Origin: CAZSHX01 sp964606895 | GTDB lineage: Bacteria; Bacteroidota; Ignavibacteria; Kapaibacteriales; UBA2268 | DNA length: 64,000 bases | NCBI GenBank assembly: GCA_964606895.1 | Contig: CAZSHX010000003.1 | Location: forward strand, 47,292 to 111,291 | Direction of reading: 5' to 3' | Part shown: positions 18,183 to 27,076 of the stretch, piece after piece | Layout: each line of letters begins with the position of its first letter | How positions within the stretch are numbered: position 1 is the first letter of the stretch | Made by a program: the position numbers and the translations under genes | Notes under the pieces: generated by a model | What the model saw: the letters and a program-made list of their open reading frames with translations, nothing else | Told to the model about the DNA's origin: nothing | Database searches by the model: none

Positions 18183-18803
18183 TTATTTCCCGTATTTTTC
18201 TTTCCATACAGGATAAATTTTTTCGCAGTGTTCCATTCCGTTATAGAATACTTTTGCCCAAAAATTTCTGAAACCAAAGCCACCGGCGGCGGCAGATACA
18301 TTTTCCATAAAAAGAATATTCTTTGATGCAATATCGAAAAACACTACATAGAAAGTACCACTCTCCGTTGATTTATTCATATATTCGGCAATGAACACAA
18401 GACCAACTCCATCTTTGGATTGAATGTTATAAGATGAAATTAATTTTTGAATCATTGGTTCAGTAAGTCTATTTGTTACCTGACCACTAATTTCATCAGG
18501 TTTAATTTTCAAATTTCCGGGTGCAACTACTTCCAAATCATAAATGATACTTGCTTTGTAGAAAAACTTTCCGGGATTATACTTTTTCATTTCTTTTAAA
18601 AATAAGCCATTAATACTCGGAATATGTTTGTTGATGACATCATTCTTATCTTTAATCCCCTCCGGATAAAAGAATTTAGCATGTGTAAAGTCAATTCCGC
18701 AAAACACTATTTCGTTAGATTCGAAAACATCTTTGGCAGTCTTTGAAGAAAGAACACCAAAAGAGATTAGCAATATTGCCGAAAAAAATAAAATCTTTTT
18801 CAT
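18183..18803 (-). CDS. Exported protein of unknown function
   Basis: 206 aa with a signal peptide (MKKILFFSAILLISFGVLSS). AAGGAGG precedes the ATG at good spacing. The mature part contains VFCGIDFTHAKFF and GVGLVFIAEYMNKSTESGTF, and towards the C-terminus an Ala/Gly stretch (VSAAAGGFGFRNFW). The similar GASFGGYDFD segment in the neighbouring lipoprotein suggests a related fold. No enzyme motif is recognised. It probably works in the envelope together with its neighbours. Confidence 0.7.
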   Translation of the reverse strand: MKKILFFSAILLISFGVLSSKTAKDVFESNEIVFCGIDFTHAKFFYPEGIKDKNDVINKHIPSINGLFLKEMKKYNPGKFFYKASIIYDLEVVAPGNLKIKPDEISGQVTNRLTEPMIQKLISSYNIQSKDGVGLVFIAEYMNKSTESGTFYVVFFDIASKNILFMENVSAAAGGFGFRNFWAKVFYNGMEHCEKIYPVWKEKYGK

Positions 18804-18824
18804 ATATTTATCCTCCTTTATTAA

Positions 18825-19559
18825 TTATCTTCTTTTTCTTGTTGCAACATGTTCGAAAACGTCATGAATGCGAAACATTGCCGAAATATTAACGAAAAAT
18901 TCCTTTTCACTTCTATATATCGGGTCACTTTGTCTTGAACTGTAAGTATCCAGATAATAAGTGTAATCATAATCTGCGGCACCAATCAGATAAGAAAATC
19001 TATAACCCATATCTCCGCAAATGGAGAACATACTTCCAATATTGAAATTAATTCCAACTACAGGAGCAAATCCTAATCCAAACTGGACTGATGTAAATTC
19101 ATTAGAATTTGAATTTCCGCTACCGACTCCCCATCCCAATCTAATCTGTGGTCCAGCCCATACCCGCATAAAATTTGTTCTTACAAAACCAAAACCCAAA
19201 GTGTTATCAAATGAGATTTTATACATGTCGTAATCGTATCCGTTAGTGGCATAAGTTCCATTTGGATACCTTTGATTAATACCGTCAAATTTATTTGACT
19301 GAGTGCTAAATCCAACATTTAAACGATAGTTTACAAGTTTATCATCAGCAACTTTAGTATCGAGGACGAATCCAATACCATAAGCACTGTGAGTTGTGTT
19401 CCAAGGTCTGATTGCTGTTGAGGATTCCTGAATCTCATCGTAGCCTGAACCAAATGTTAATGGTGCATACAAACCGAGTCCGATTGAATAACTTGTTGAA
19501 ACTGAAGCAAATAAAAGTAAAGAAAAAAGCAAAATTTGATTTTTAGAAAATAGTTTCAT
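18825..19559 (-). CDS. Outer-membrane beta-barrel-like protein
   Basis: 244 aa: signal peptide (MKLFSKNQILLFSLLLFASVSTSYS), then alternating aromatic/small-residue strands such as YGIGFVLDTKV, YRLNVGFSTQS, MRVWAGPQIRLGWGVGS and FVNISAMFRI, typical of small outer-membrane barrels. AAAGGAG lies just upstream of the ATG. The sequence ends in ATRKRR and not in a C-terminal aromatic residue, which is unusual for a BAM substrate. It is the first gene of the reverse-strand envelope trio, 21 bp before the next. Function unknown. Confidence 0.7.
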   Translation of the reverse strand: MKLFSKNQILLFSLLLFASVSTSYSIGLGLYAPLTFGSGYDEIQESSTAIRPWNTTHSAYGIGFVLDTKVADDKLVNYRLNVGFSTQSNKFDGINQRYPNGTYATNGYDYDMYKISFDNTLGFGFVRTNFMRVWAGPQIRLGWGVGSGNSNSNEFTSVQFGLGFAPVVGINFNIGSMFSICGDMGYRFSYLIGAADYDYTYYLDTYSSRQSDPIYRSEKEFFVNISAMFRIHDVFEHVATRKRR

Positions 19560-19816
19560 TCATACTCCTTTATAATTTGAAAACAAATAAGAATAACAGA
19601 ATCTAAAATTAGCAAAAAAAAATACATTAACCAAACTTTTGTAATAAAAATATCCAAAGTTTGTTGATTTTTTGAAAAATTTACTTCTGACTGAATCCAA
19701 ATTATTGAAGTTGATTGAATGTCGAATCAAATGGCTAAAACAAACTGTCTATTTTTTATTTATTTAACTACGATATAAATTTGTTTATCTGCGGTCTATA
19801 TACAATAGAAGGATTT

Positions 19817-20530
19817 CTAATAGCCTGTAGATAAAGACAAAAACTGAAAAACAAGCAAAAATTCCGATAATTTCAGAAAAACACGTTTTGTGAAAAAGAA
19901 ATAAAATATGAGGCTGAAATTGTCTAATAATCGAATTTGAAAACGCCAAATGCAGTTGAGAATCCAAGATAAGAAGAAATTTGAGTTGGCAAGGGACTGT
20001 TTAGGTGTTCCAATGCCGAATAACTTTCTCATAAGAAGAGAAAGGTTGTAGCTCGCCACAGCGATTCTATATCGCTTCAGTATGTTTTCGTTTTTGCTAA
20101 GAGTGGTTCTTTGCTGACCGCCTGAGTCAAGTACTTGAGCAAAACTTCGCTCAACCTGCGATCCGCGTAGTCCCAGAAGTGCCTTACCTTCCTTGCTTTT
20201 TACTTCGGCTTTTGCGAAACGCAGTGGTATTCTTTCTTCAATAGTAAGCTTTTCCAGATTACGATTGTAAATGAAGTCGGGAATTACTGTCATAACGTCC
20301 ATATCATGAATTGCTTGAATCTCAGTCGCTTTAAAATATCCTTTGTCCGATGTAACTGTCTGAATCTGTAAAACAGTTGTAGGGTCTTCAGCTATGTCGT
20401 TAAGTCTGATCTGGGCATTAATAATACGTTCGGAAAGCTCGCTTGAATCGGCTTGATTACAGTGAAGCATGTTTACTTCTATTATTGCACCTGTGACAGG
20501 GGCAACATTAAGGTCAAATTTTGAGTTCAT
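19817..20530 (-). pseudogene. C-terminal half of DDE transposase (copy 2)
   Basis: The encoded 237 residues are identical to copy 1: TSDKGYF, VERSFAQVLDSGG and LLMRKLFGIGTP are present, and the N-terminal half with the first catalytic Asp is absent. The lack of any divergence implies either recent transposition in trans by a full-length relative elsewhere, gene conversion, or assembly duplication. Confidence 0.75.
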
Positions 20531-20669
20531 GAGTGGGAATCCACATTGATGTTTGTTTTGGTATCTTTTTCTTCTTAATCATTATGATCTTCGATATTTG
20601 TTATATATTTTATACCATTAAGACTTAAATCGTGTTTATTGTTGTATTGATTAATCAACAGGCTCTTAA
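19817..20669 (-). mobile_element. Truncated insertion sequence, copy 2 (853 bp)
   Basis: Same 853 bp and same orientation as 2267-3119, with the same imperfect terminal inverted repeats. Its right end lies only 9 bp from the stop codon of the secreted-protein gene at 20679. With copy 1 it forms a direct repeat bracketing 16.7 kb. Confidence 0.85.
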
Positions 20670-20678
20670 TATGCCCGC

Positions 20679-21986
20679 CTACTCTATCTTGATAAAACTC
20701 CCTTCAAAAAGATTGCTTTCTGATTTCATCCTGAAGAAATACCACCCTGATGGAATTGAATTTAAATGTAAATTGATTACTTTATCATTTAATTCAATAA
20801 TTTCGGAGTACCTGCTTGCTGTTAATTGTCCGTAAGAATTGTAAATATCAATTGATGAGCAATTTAAAACACCATTTTCAAATTTGAAAACTAACATGTT
20901 ATTTTTGACAAATTTATCATAAGTGATTGTTGGTTTGAGTTTTATCTGCCTGATTCCAAAGGCACAGACATCAATTGTTATACTGCCATCTTTAAGAGAA
21001 TATGTGCAATTTGAATCATTAACAGAAAAATCATAAATCATTAAAGGATTGATTTGGTTCCCGGACAAATAGATTTTTCCTGTTAATTTCATGGGAATCG
21101 TTGAGTCATTCGAAAATTCAGCAGTGCCTGAGATAGTTATCTTTCTGATTCCATCTTCTATTTTATTGCTTATAATATTTGCGGAACATTGTTCATGAAG
21201 GAATAATCCTGCATCATACCCCAAAGTAGTTGTATATGCTAATTTTCGAGGTGATTTCAATTGATTTGTTATCGCTTTAAGTGGTATTTCAAATCTTGAT
21301 TGACTTGGTATGGCAAAAGTATCAGGCAACCAAACCCTTATTTCGAAATCAGCTTGATGATACTGAATATTGAAATTATCTATTGCCCAGCTTTCATTTG
21401 AGAGATTTGGAAAATTGTCTTTGAGATTTGCTTCAAGAGAAATTGATAAAGAATAATTAATATGGGGAATCACTTTTTCAATCCGAAAAATTGCATACTT
21501 TGTTATTCCGTAAGTAATAAACTTATTGCTACTGGTTTTCCATGGGAAATTACCTTTTGGGTAGTCGTCGGGATAGGCTTGATTCTGTCCTTCATTAAGA
21601 GAAAACGTTGTATTTATTAAACTTTTGTCATCAGCCTGCATAATGAACAAATCCGGAGTATCAACGTTTTTGCTGTCTTTATTACCGTCCCAAGTGTTAA
21701 TAATTATTAAGTCATAGCTTATTCGAACTGAATCATGTTCGGGTATATTTTGGGATTGGTAGATTATTTTTTGTTTGCCGAACTGACCAAGGAATCCAGT
21801 AGTAGAATTTTTAATTGAGTCAATTTGAATGGGATTTTGCCAAACAGGATTACGGACATCAGTTGACCATGAACAAGTATCAATATTTTCTTCAAATGAA
21901 CTTGATAAATAATTCCACCATTTTGATTGTGCGGAATAGGAAGTCAAAAAAAGCAATAATATGATAACCCATTTAGACATATTCAT
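20679..21986 (-). CDS. Secreted protein with T9SS-like C-terminal sorting domain
   Basis: 435 aa with a signal peptide (MNMSKWVIILLLFLTSYSAQS). The middle has jelly-roll-like beta strands and no recognised catalytic motif (SWAIDNFNIQYH resembles a carbohydrate-binding-type strand, weakly). The last ~75 residues look like a type A sorting signal: SIDIYNSYGQLTASRY followed by LNSIPSGWYFFRMKSE and a short basic/acidic end. The IS copy lies 9 bp past the stop and does not truncate the coding region. Predicted to be a type IX cargo; role unknown. Confidence 0.72.
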   Translation of the reverse strand: MNMSKWVIILLLFLTSYSAQSKWWNYLSSSFEENIDTCSWSTDVRNPVWQNPIQIDSIKNSTTGFLGQFGKQKIIYQSQNIPEHDSVRISYDLIIINTWDGNKDSKNVDTPDLFIMQADDKSLINTTFSLNEGQNQAYPDDYPKGNFPWKTSSNKFITYGITKYAIFRIEKVIPHINYSLSISLEANLKDNFPNLSNESWAIDNFNIQYHQADFEIRVWLPDTFAIPSQSRFEIPLKAITNQLKSPRKLAYTTTLGYDAGLFLHEQCSANIISNKIEDGIRKITISGTAEFSNDSTIPMKLTGKIYLSGNQINPLMIYDFSVNDSNCTYSLKDGSITIDVCAFGIRQIKLKPTITYDKFVKNNMLVFKFENGVLNCSSIDIYNSYGQLTASRYSEIIELNDKVINLHLNSIPSGWYFFRMKSESNLFEGSFIKIE

Positions 21987-22082
21987 TTACATATATATTT
22001 TTAAGATTTTAAAGACGCAATGAAATAAATTTATTTGAAATAATAATATAAACATCAGAATCGTCAATGTATTTTTGCATTA

Positions 22083-22826
22083 ATGAAAATAAATATGGTT
22101 TCTGAAATTCACAAAATCGTTAGTTCAAACCTTTCAAAAGAGGTTGAATTGAAATTTTATGGTCATTATGGTGCGGCTCTTTTGCTCTTTCCTGCTTTGG
22201 CAGATCATGTTGAAGAATACGAAGAAAACGGTCTGATTCAGTCAATTTCTCATCTTATAAAAAAAGGCAAATGCAGGGTTTTCAGCATTGGTAATGTTAA
22301 CAGCAAATGCTGGCTGAATGATTCCCTTTCCAATGAAGAAAAGTCAAAGCGTCATTTGGAATTCAATAATTTCATAATGGAAGAATTACTCTCAGAAATT
22401 TATGCCCACTGCGGTGGTCCTGTTCCTATTATCACCTGTGGTGCATCTATGGGTGCCTACCATGCGGCAAATGCATATTTTCGCAGACCTGATGTTTTTC
22501 ATGGCGTTGTTTCCATGAGCGGCTTCTACAATATTGATGTCCTTGCCAAAGGATATTACGATTCAAATTGTTATTTCAACTCACCTGTTCATTATCTTCC
22601 AAATTTGACTGATAACTACTGGCTCTCTTTTCTTATCAGCAAAAAACATGTTTACTTACTCAGCGGTTCAGGAACCGATGAAAACCCTTCTGCAACTGTT
22701 CATTTTCATGATATTCTTACAGCAAAGGGAATTCCGCATAACCTCGAAATCTGGGATGACAAATGGGGACACAACTGGAACACGTGGAACAAGATGCTCC
22801 CAAAAATCATTGAATCCAGATTCTGA
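22083..22826 (+). CDS. Alpha/beta-hydrolase, esterase family
   Basis: 247 aa without a signal peptide, so probably cytosolic. The nucleophile elbow is GASMG with Ser122; DKWGHNW near the C-terminus supplies the likely catalytic His230. The overall layout (early ALLLFP strand, DVFHGVVSMSG after the elbow, late VYLLSGSGTDE strand with an acidic residue) fits the esterase D/putative esterase family. The substrate is unknown. It is a single gene, divergent from the secreted-protein gene at 20679. Confidence 0.78.
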   Translation: MKINMVSEIHKIVSSNLSKEVELKFYGHYGAALLLFPALADHVEEYEENGLIQSISHLIKKGKCRVFSIGNVNSKCWLNDSLSNEEKSKRHLEFNNFIMEELLSEIYAHCGGPVPIITCGASMGAYHAANAYFRRPDVFHGVVSMSGFYNIDVLAKGYYDSNCYFNSPVHYLPNLTDNYWLSFLISKKHVYLLSGSGTDENPSATVHFHDILTAKGIPHNLEIWDDKWGHNWNTWNKMLPKIIESRF

Positions 22827-22910
22827 TATTGTATATCTTTCTTCTTTTTCCGTTCCGTTAGTTTTTAAAGTTGACTTCTAAACTATTCATTTTTTCAATA
22901 CAATTCCCAA

Positions 22911-22947
22911 ATTGCATCTTTTTGTTTTTTTTCAAAAAAGCTACAAT
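22911..22947. repeat. Possible relic of the ATTGCATC hairpin family
   Basis: ATTGCATCTTTTTG and CAAAAAAGCTACAAT form an imperfect hairpin resembling the left hairpin of the array elements, but the conserved core is absent. It may simply be an unrelated hairpin after the esterase gene. Confidence 0.3.
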
Positions 22948-23084
22948 GTCATTTCGATTCATAACTCATTCGGGTATTATTTTCATCGGGTTAGAACATC
23001 AGTTCCAATGACCTTTTTTAATTCCCTGCCATGACCAATCTTCTTCTTCATTAACAGAATTAGATATTGTTGAAAAAAAATATG

Positions 23085-23092
23085 TATTTTTG
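23085..23092 (+). promoter_or_regulatory. TATTTTTG, candidate -7 box for the NarX-like kinase
   Basis: Exact match to TAnnTTTG 22 bp before the ATG at 23115. TTG trinucleotides occur upstream but at shorter than usual spacing. Confidence 0.4.
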
Positions 23093-23114
23093 TACTTATT
23101 TTTTGAACTGAATT

Positions 23115-24890
23115 ATGCGAATAACTTCTGTTAGAGACAAACTGATTGTGGCATTTGTTCTGCTGAGTGTGACGGCAGTGGCACTCGTTGGCGGATATGC
23201 ATACATAAAAGCAAAATCTGCACTGACCGAGCGCACGTTCGACCAGCTTATTTCTCTGCGTGTGGTGAAAAAACGTCAGATTGAATCTTATTTCAGCGAT
23301 AGACTCAAAGATATCAGGATTTTTGCTGAATCTGAGCATATATCAGAAATCCTGCCCGATATTTTCATTGATAAGAACAAAATCTCAAGTACCACAGCAG
23401 TTGATGCTATTCGTCAATATCTGCAATATAATAAATATTTCAGAAGCATTTCCATTTTGAATGGGAACAATGAGTTAATAAAGCTGGAACGAACAGGTAA
23501 TACAAGTTTTGAAAAGTGTTACGATTCTTCAATTATTCAAAAAACAAAAAATAGTATCAGGCAGAAACAATTTGTGATATTGGATAACTCCAAAAACGGT
23601 CAGAATAATCCGAATGTTTGCATTATTGCACCCATGAGTTTTCATTTCACTTCCGAGTGTGCTCTGCTTTTTGAAATTGATATTTCAACTATTAATGAAA
23701 TTATGCTTGAGACTAATCCCAAAGAAGGTGTTGGCGAATCGGGCGAATCCTATATTGTAGCCGATGATTTGCTGATGAGAACTCAATCCAGACTGCATAA
23801 AAATCTGCCCCTGAAAATCAAGGTCAATACCTACGCCACTCAAAACATGATGATAGGAAAAGAAGGGACCGCAGAATATTTGGATTACCGTAATGTCAAG
23901 GTACTTGGTTCCTACAGCAAGCTTGATGTGCAGGGCTTGAACTGGTTCGTTCTTGCCGAAATTGATTTCAACGAAGCATTCAAACCTATTGCAGGTTTGC
24001 GAAACAGTATTTTGCTGATAACAATAATAATCACACTCATAGTTTTCATCGTTTCATTTATTTTGTCCCGACAGGTAACAATCCCGATTATAAAGCTCAC
24101 AAATGCCGCTACAGAAATCGGAGAAGGCAGGTACGACCAGAAAATTGAAATAAAAACGAATGACGAAATCGGCAAACTGACCGAAACTTTCAATCTGATG
24201 GTTTCCAAATTGAAACATTCCGAGGAAGACCTGAAACGCGAAAGAATGCAAAGACTTTCTGCTTCTATTGACGCTATGGAACTCGAACGCAAGCGGCTTT
24301 CGAGGGAATTGCACGACGGACTCGGGCAGAATCTTGTAGGGATGAAGCTCAAACTGGAAAGCATGGATTTATTGAAATCCGAGCGGGCGGCTACAATTTT
24401 ATCCGAGACCAAAACAGCCATGAACGACTGCATTAACGAAGTCAGGAGCATTTCTAACGGATTGATGCCTGCCGTTCTGATTGAGTTCGGGATAGTTAAT
24501 GCAATTAGAAATCTATGCGACGAGCTGAATGAGTACTCCAGATTAAAAGTAACAATGAAATCGAACCTTAGCAAAGAAATCAAAAGCTCCAGAATAAAGA
24601 TTTACATATTTAGAATAATTCAGGAAGCGTTGAAGAATGCCGTAATGCACGCTGATGCAGTGAGTGCGGTGGTGGAATTAACTGAGGATAGCACAGATTT
24701 AATCATTTCCGTAAAAGATAATGGTTGCGGGTTTGATTCGTCCAAAGCAACTACGGGTAACGGACTGTACAACATACAAGAGCGGATTGCACTGATGGGC
24801 GGGAAATTTATTCTCAAGTCTGCTTTCAACAGCGGAACCGAAATTATAGCAATAATTCCAATTGACAGGTTGAATGATGAAGAAAGTTAA
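23115..24890 (+). CDS. Membrane sensor histidine kinase, HisKA_3 (NarX/LiaS) type
   Basis: 591 aa. TM1 is at about 10-30, followed by an extracytoplasmic Cache-like sensor (about 35-290). TM2 (ILLITIIITLIVFIVSFILS) is at about 297-318, then a HAMP domain with ITKLTNA/EIGEGRYDQ-type features, and a HisKA_3 dimerisation domain with the phospho-acceptor His400 in RLSRELHDGLGQN. The HATPase domain has IQEALKNAVMHA (N box), DNGCGFD and GNGLYNIQERI. Kinases of this class normally phosphorylate LuxR-type regulators, but no response regulator gene is adjacent. The signal is unknown. Confidence 0.9.
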   Translation: MRITSVRDKLIVAFVLLSVTAVALVGGYAYIKAKSALTERTFDQLISLRVVKKRQIESYFSDRLKDIRIFAESEHISEILPDIFIDKNKISSTTAVDAIRQYLQYNKYFRSISILNGNNELIKLERTGNTSFEKCYDSSIIQKTKNSIRQKQFVILDNSKNGQNNPNVCIIAPMSFHFTSECALLFEIDISTINEIMLETNPKEGVGESGESYIVADDLLMRTQSRLHKNLPLKIKVNTYATQNMMIGKEGTAEYLDYRNVKVLGSYSKLDVQGLNWFVLAEIDFNEAFKPIAGLRNSILLITIIITLIVFIVSFILSRQVTIPIIKLTNAATEIGEGRYDQKIEIKTNDEIGKLTETFNLMVSKLKHSEEDLKRERMQRLSASIDAMELERKRLSRELHDGLGQNLVGMKLKLESMDLLKSERAATILSETKTAMNDCINEVRSISNGLMPAVLIEFGIVNAIRNLCDELNEYSRLKVTMKSNLSKEIKSSRIKIYIFRIIQEALKNAVMHADAVSAVVELTEDSTDLIISVKDNGCGFDSSKATTGNGLYNIQERIALMGGKFILKSAFNSGTEIIAIIPIDRLNDEES

Positions 24891-24943
24891 GGAAATATTG
24901 GTAGATAAAAACAACTAAATTCAATTTACTTTATGAGAATTTC

Positions 24944-25429
24944 ATGAAAAGCAAAAAATTTCAAATTGTAACCCTACTTTTAATAATGACATCAATCATG
25001 TTGTTTCTTCTTTATGATAATCATATTAAGTCAAAAAGAATTGAAAAACTAACTCAGCAAGTAAAGATTCTACAGCCAAAATATACTGCAAAGGATACAA
25101 CAGAACTATTGAATTTGGTATTATATGTTAAAGAGTTTGAGGCAAATTCAAAATTATTAGATTCAACAAAACGAATATTAATTTCCACATATCCATTCTT
25201 CACCAGAGATTACTCTCTGACTAAATTTGGGAAAAAAGTAGAATTTTATTATAATCCAACAATGACACCGTGGCTTGATAATGAGTTTGTGTTTGATGAA
25301 TTCAAACTATATCAAAATGATTCTGCTTACATTTATTTTAAATTTAGTGAATATAGGTGTGGGTGTTTCTCCTTTAAAATTGATCATGGGAAATGGGTCG
25401 TTAAGGATTATGAGTTTGGTCGAAAATAA
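24944..25429 (+). CDS. Small membrane-anchored protein, unknown
   Basis: 161 aa. One N-terminal membrane segment (VTLLLIMTSIMLFLLYD) is followed by a short coiled segment and a compact soluble domain ending EYRCGCFSFKIDHGKWVVKDYEFG. The C-x-C pair is the only unusual feature. It starts 53 bp after the kinase on the same strand and could be co-transcribed. I do not recognise the family. Confidence 0.6.
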   Translation: MKSKKFQIVTLLLIMTSIMLFLLYDNHIKSKRIEKLTQQVKILQPKYTAKDTTELLNLVLYVKEFEANSKLLDSTKRILISTYPFFTRDYSLTKFGKKVEFYYNPTMTPWLDNEFVFDEFKLYQNDSAYIYFKFSEYRCGCFSFKIDHGKWVVKDYEFGRK

Positions 25430-25577
25430 AGTAATGAAGATATACAAAGAAAAGGCTTGAAAAAATTCTCAAACATATTATCTACAATCTCCTGGCTGAT
25501 AAAGCATGGTTGATACCTCCATTTCGTCAGCAGTTACTATCAGTTTGTGATGCTCCGGGTTCTATACCGCCATTGGA

Positions 25578-25670
25578 CAGCACCGAACAACAACCACAGT
25601 TTCGGCTACAACGGCATGGAAAAGGACGACAAAGTGATTGGGCTGGGGAAATTGATTCAGGCATAATCGG
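25578..25670 (+). pseudogene. Remnant of an RHS-repeat-associated core region
   Basis: A short reading frame contains SFGYNGMEKDDKVIG followed by a stop codon after KLIQA. The FGYNGMEKDDEV-like string is a hallmark of the RHS-associated core domain in this phylum. Neither an upstream YD-repeat region nor the following ARIYD-type core is present, so this is a decayed scrap of a large rhs-type gene. Recognition rests on one motif. Confidence 0.45.
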
Positions 25671-25816
25671 ATTAAAATGATGAATCATGAAAAGAAGTTG
25701 AATATTACCTCTTTTCCATAGCAATAATTAATCATGCTTTTCGTTTATATTTTGTGAGTTCTCGTTCTTTGACAGTTTGTCAACCTCACCCCGACATTCA
25801 TGGAGAAGAGGTAAAA

Positions 25817-25949
25817 ATTGCATCTTTGCATCTTTTTCAGCACAAAGATGCAATTGACAAAAAGTCGTTATTTGAAATAATATCAATAGGTTAGATAATA
25901 ATTGCATTGCATGTTTTTTTGAAAAAAAATAAAAGTGCAAAGATGCAAT
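25817..25949 (+). repeat. Two-hairpin element A (type 1)
   Basis: Left hairpin ATTGCATCTTTG/CAAAGATGCAAT (12 bp), core with TTATTTGAAATAA then TATCAATAGGTTAGAT, and a right hairpin with arms ATTGCATTGCAT and GCAAAGATGCAAT. The outer ends are also inverted copies of each other. Confidence 0.75.
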
Positions 25950-26012
25950 GAAGGAAATCCGATTTCGCGTAGCGATTGAATATAGAACGAACATTTGCCG
26001 TCGTATTTATAT

Positions 26013-26081
26013 TTAACCCCTGACGGGGTTAAGGATTTTTTTGGGTTCTATGTGTTACAGATATTCATTCCCTACGGGAAT
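26013..26081. repeat. Paired mini-hairpins between elements A and B
   Basis: TTAACCCC-tgac-GGGGTTAA (26013-26032) and ATTCCC-tac-GGGAAT (26067-26081) lie 34 bp apart. They resemble the GCTCC-gta-GGAGC palindromes at 38.3 kb in design, though not in sequence. Confidence 0.5.
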
Positions 26082-26105
26082 CGGAAGAATGAAAAACAAC
26101 CATAA

Positions 26106-26219
26106 ATTGCATCTTTTTGCATTCAAAGATGCAATGGCTCAAAACTCGTTATTTGAAATAATATCAATAGGTTATGCGGTTTACTTACTGCATTTTCTTA
26201 AGTAAAAAAAAGATGCAAT
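26106..26219 (+). repeat. Two-hairpin element B (type 2, last of cluster 1)
   Basis: The left hairpin and core are as in the others, but the core ends GGTTATGCGG, and the right part is a different hairpin, TTTACTTA/TAAGTAAA, before the terminal AGATGCAAT. The same variant ends the second cluster (element I). Confidence 0.75.
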
Positions 26220-26462
26220 TTGGGGAAAATGAAGAAAAAAGAAGTGGTTAGACGCGTGTTTAATCAAGATTTAAAAATCCAACGCTTATACGATTTTCAA
26301 TTCTAAATTCACAATTTCTCCTCTTTACCCTCTCCCTCGTCCTTCAGCCCTTGTGCGATAATAAGTTGAGATGTTTAGTTTCTTAGGCGTTTAGATGTTG
26401 AATGAATAAATAAATCTCCCAAAATTGATTTTAGAATCAGCCAATCTATTAATCCAAAAAAA

Positions 26463-26496
26463 AAATTTCCAAAAATAAATATTTTTTTGGAAATTT
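26463..26496. repeat. Long AT-rich palindrome upstream of marR-like gene
   Basis: AAATTTCCAAAAA and TTTTTGGAAATTT form a 13-bp perfect stem with an 8-nt loop. It ends just before the tandem GTTG-N6-CAAC operators. It could be a terminator for upstream transcription or a regulatory site. Confidence 0.55.
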
Positions 26497-26516
26497 AATT
26501 GTTTTTTCATAATTTA

Positions 26517-26545
26517 GTTGTATATGCAACTGTTGTATTACCAAC
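26517..26545. promoter_or_regulatory. Tandem GTTG-N6-CAAC palindromes, candidate MarR operator
   Basis: GTTGTATATGCAAC (26517-26530) and GTTGTATTACCAAC (26532-26545) lie 15 bp centre to centre, ending 10 bp before the marR start codon. MarR proteins typically bind short palindromes in their own promoters, so autoregulation of the efflux operon from here is a reasonable inference. Confidence 0.6.
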
Positions 26546-26555
26546 TAATATTATT

Positions 26556-27005
26556 ATGGACGAATTTCAAAATATGGATAAATCAATAGGCTTCCATCTG
26601 GGGCATACTTTCAGAATGGTTAAGTCTGTTATGAACAAAGTATTTCAGGAAAATGGTTACAATATCACTTCAGACCAATGGCAGATTCTGATGTGTCTTT
26701 GGGGCAAGGACGGCAAAACTCAGCAGGAAGTAACTCAATTTGTAACAAAAGAAAAAGCTACAGTAACAAGATTGATTGACGGGCTTGAAAAAAGGAATCT
26801 TTTCATTCGCGTTCAGGACAAAACCGACCGCAGAAAAAATCTGCTCTATCTGACCGACGAAGCTAAACAATTGAAAGACAAGCTGATGCCTATCGCTACA
26901 AAAACTTTGGATATTGCCGTTAAAGGATTTGAGGAATCCGAAATCGAAATGCTTAAATCATTGCTTATTCGTGTTCAGGAAAATCTAAAAGTTTTTGAAA
27001 AATAA
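26556..27005 (+). CDS. MarR-family transcriptional regulator
   Basis: 149 aa from ATG 26556; the longer frame begins at a TTG and runs through the operator palindromes, so I reject it. Winged-helix layout: dimerisation helix (GFHLGHTFRMVKSVMNKVF), then ITSDQWQILMCLWGKDGKTQQEVTQF, the recognition region KEKATVTRLIDGLEKRNLFIR, the wing with D-KTDRRKNLLYLTD, and the C-terminal dimer helices. It heads an operon with TolC-, adaptor- and RND-type genes (gaps 71, 39 and 39 bp), so it probably represses efflux in response to a small ligand. Confidence 0.88.
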   Translation: MDEFQNMDKSIGFHLGHTFRMVKSVMNKVFQENGYNITSDQWQILMCLWGKDGKTQQEVTQFVTKEKATVTRLIDGLEKRNLFIRVQDKTDRRKNLLYLTDEAKQLKDKLMPIATKTLDIAVKGFEESEIEMLKSLLIRVQENLKVFEK

Positions 27006-27076
27006 TGTTTTAAACTAAATATATCAATTCGAATAAAAATGAAAAATAAATTATCAATAAAATTTCAGGAGGTTGA

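Larger units (their letters stand above)
25702..26219 (+). repeat. Small two-hairpin repeat array (cluster 1)
   Basis: Order: a leader-like sequence (25702-25816), element A, a CCCC-tgac-GGGG type mini-hairpin pair (26013-26081), and element B. The leader shares ATTACCTC, CCATAGCAATA, TTCGTTTAT and GTCAACCTCACCCCGAC with 37071-37191 in front of the larger array. No ORF of note lies in 25430-26555 apart from the RHS remnant. The stretch 26220-26460 shows nothing I can name. Confidence 0.7.

Noticed and set aside
2267..20669. Composite transposon bracketed by the two IS copies
   Set aside because: The segment carries housekeeping genes (pgk, ruvA) and porX, both copies lack a complete transposase, and no outer target duplication is seen.
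26499..26555. TTG start for the MarR-family gene
   Set aside because: The added residues are encoded by the operator palindromes and have no family counterpart.
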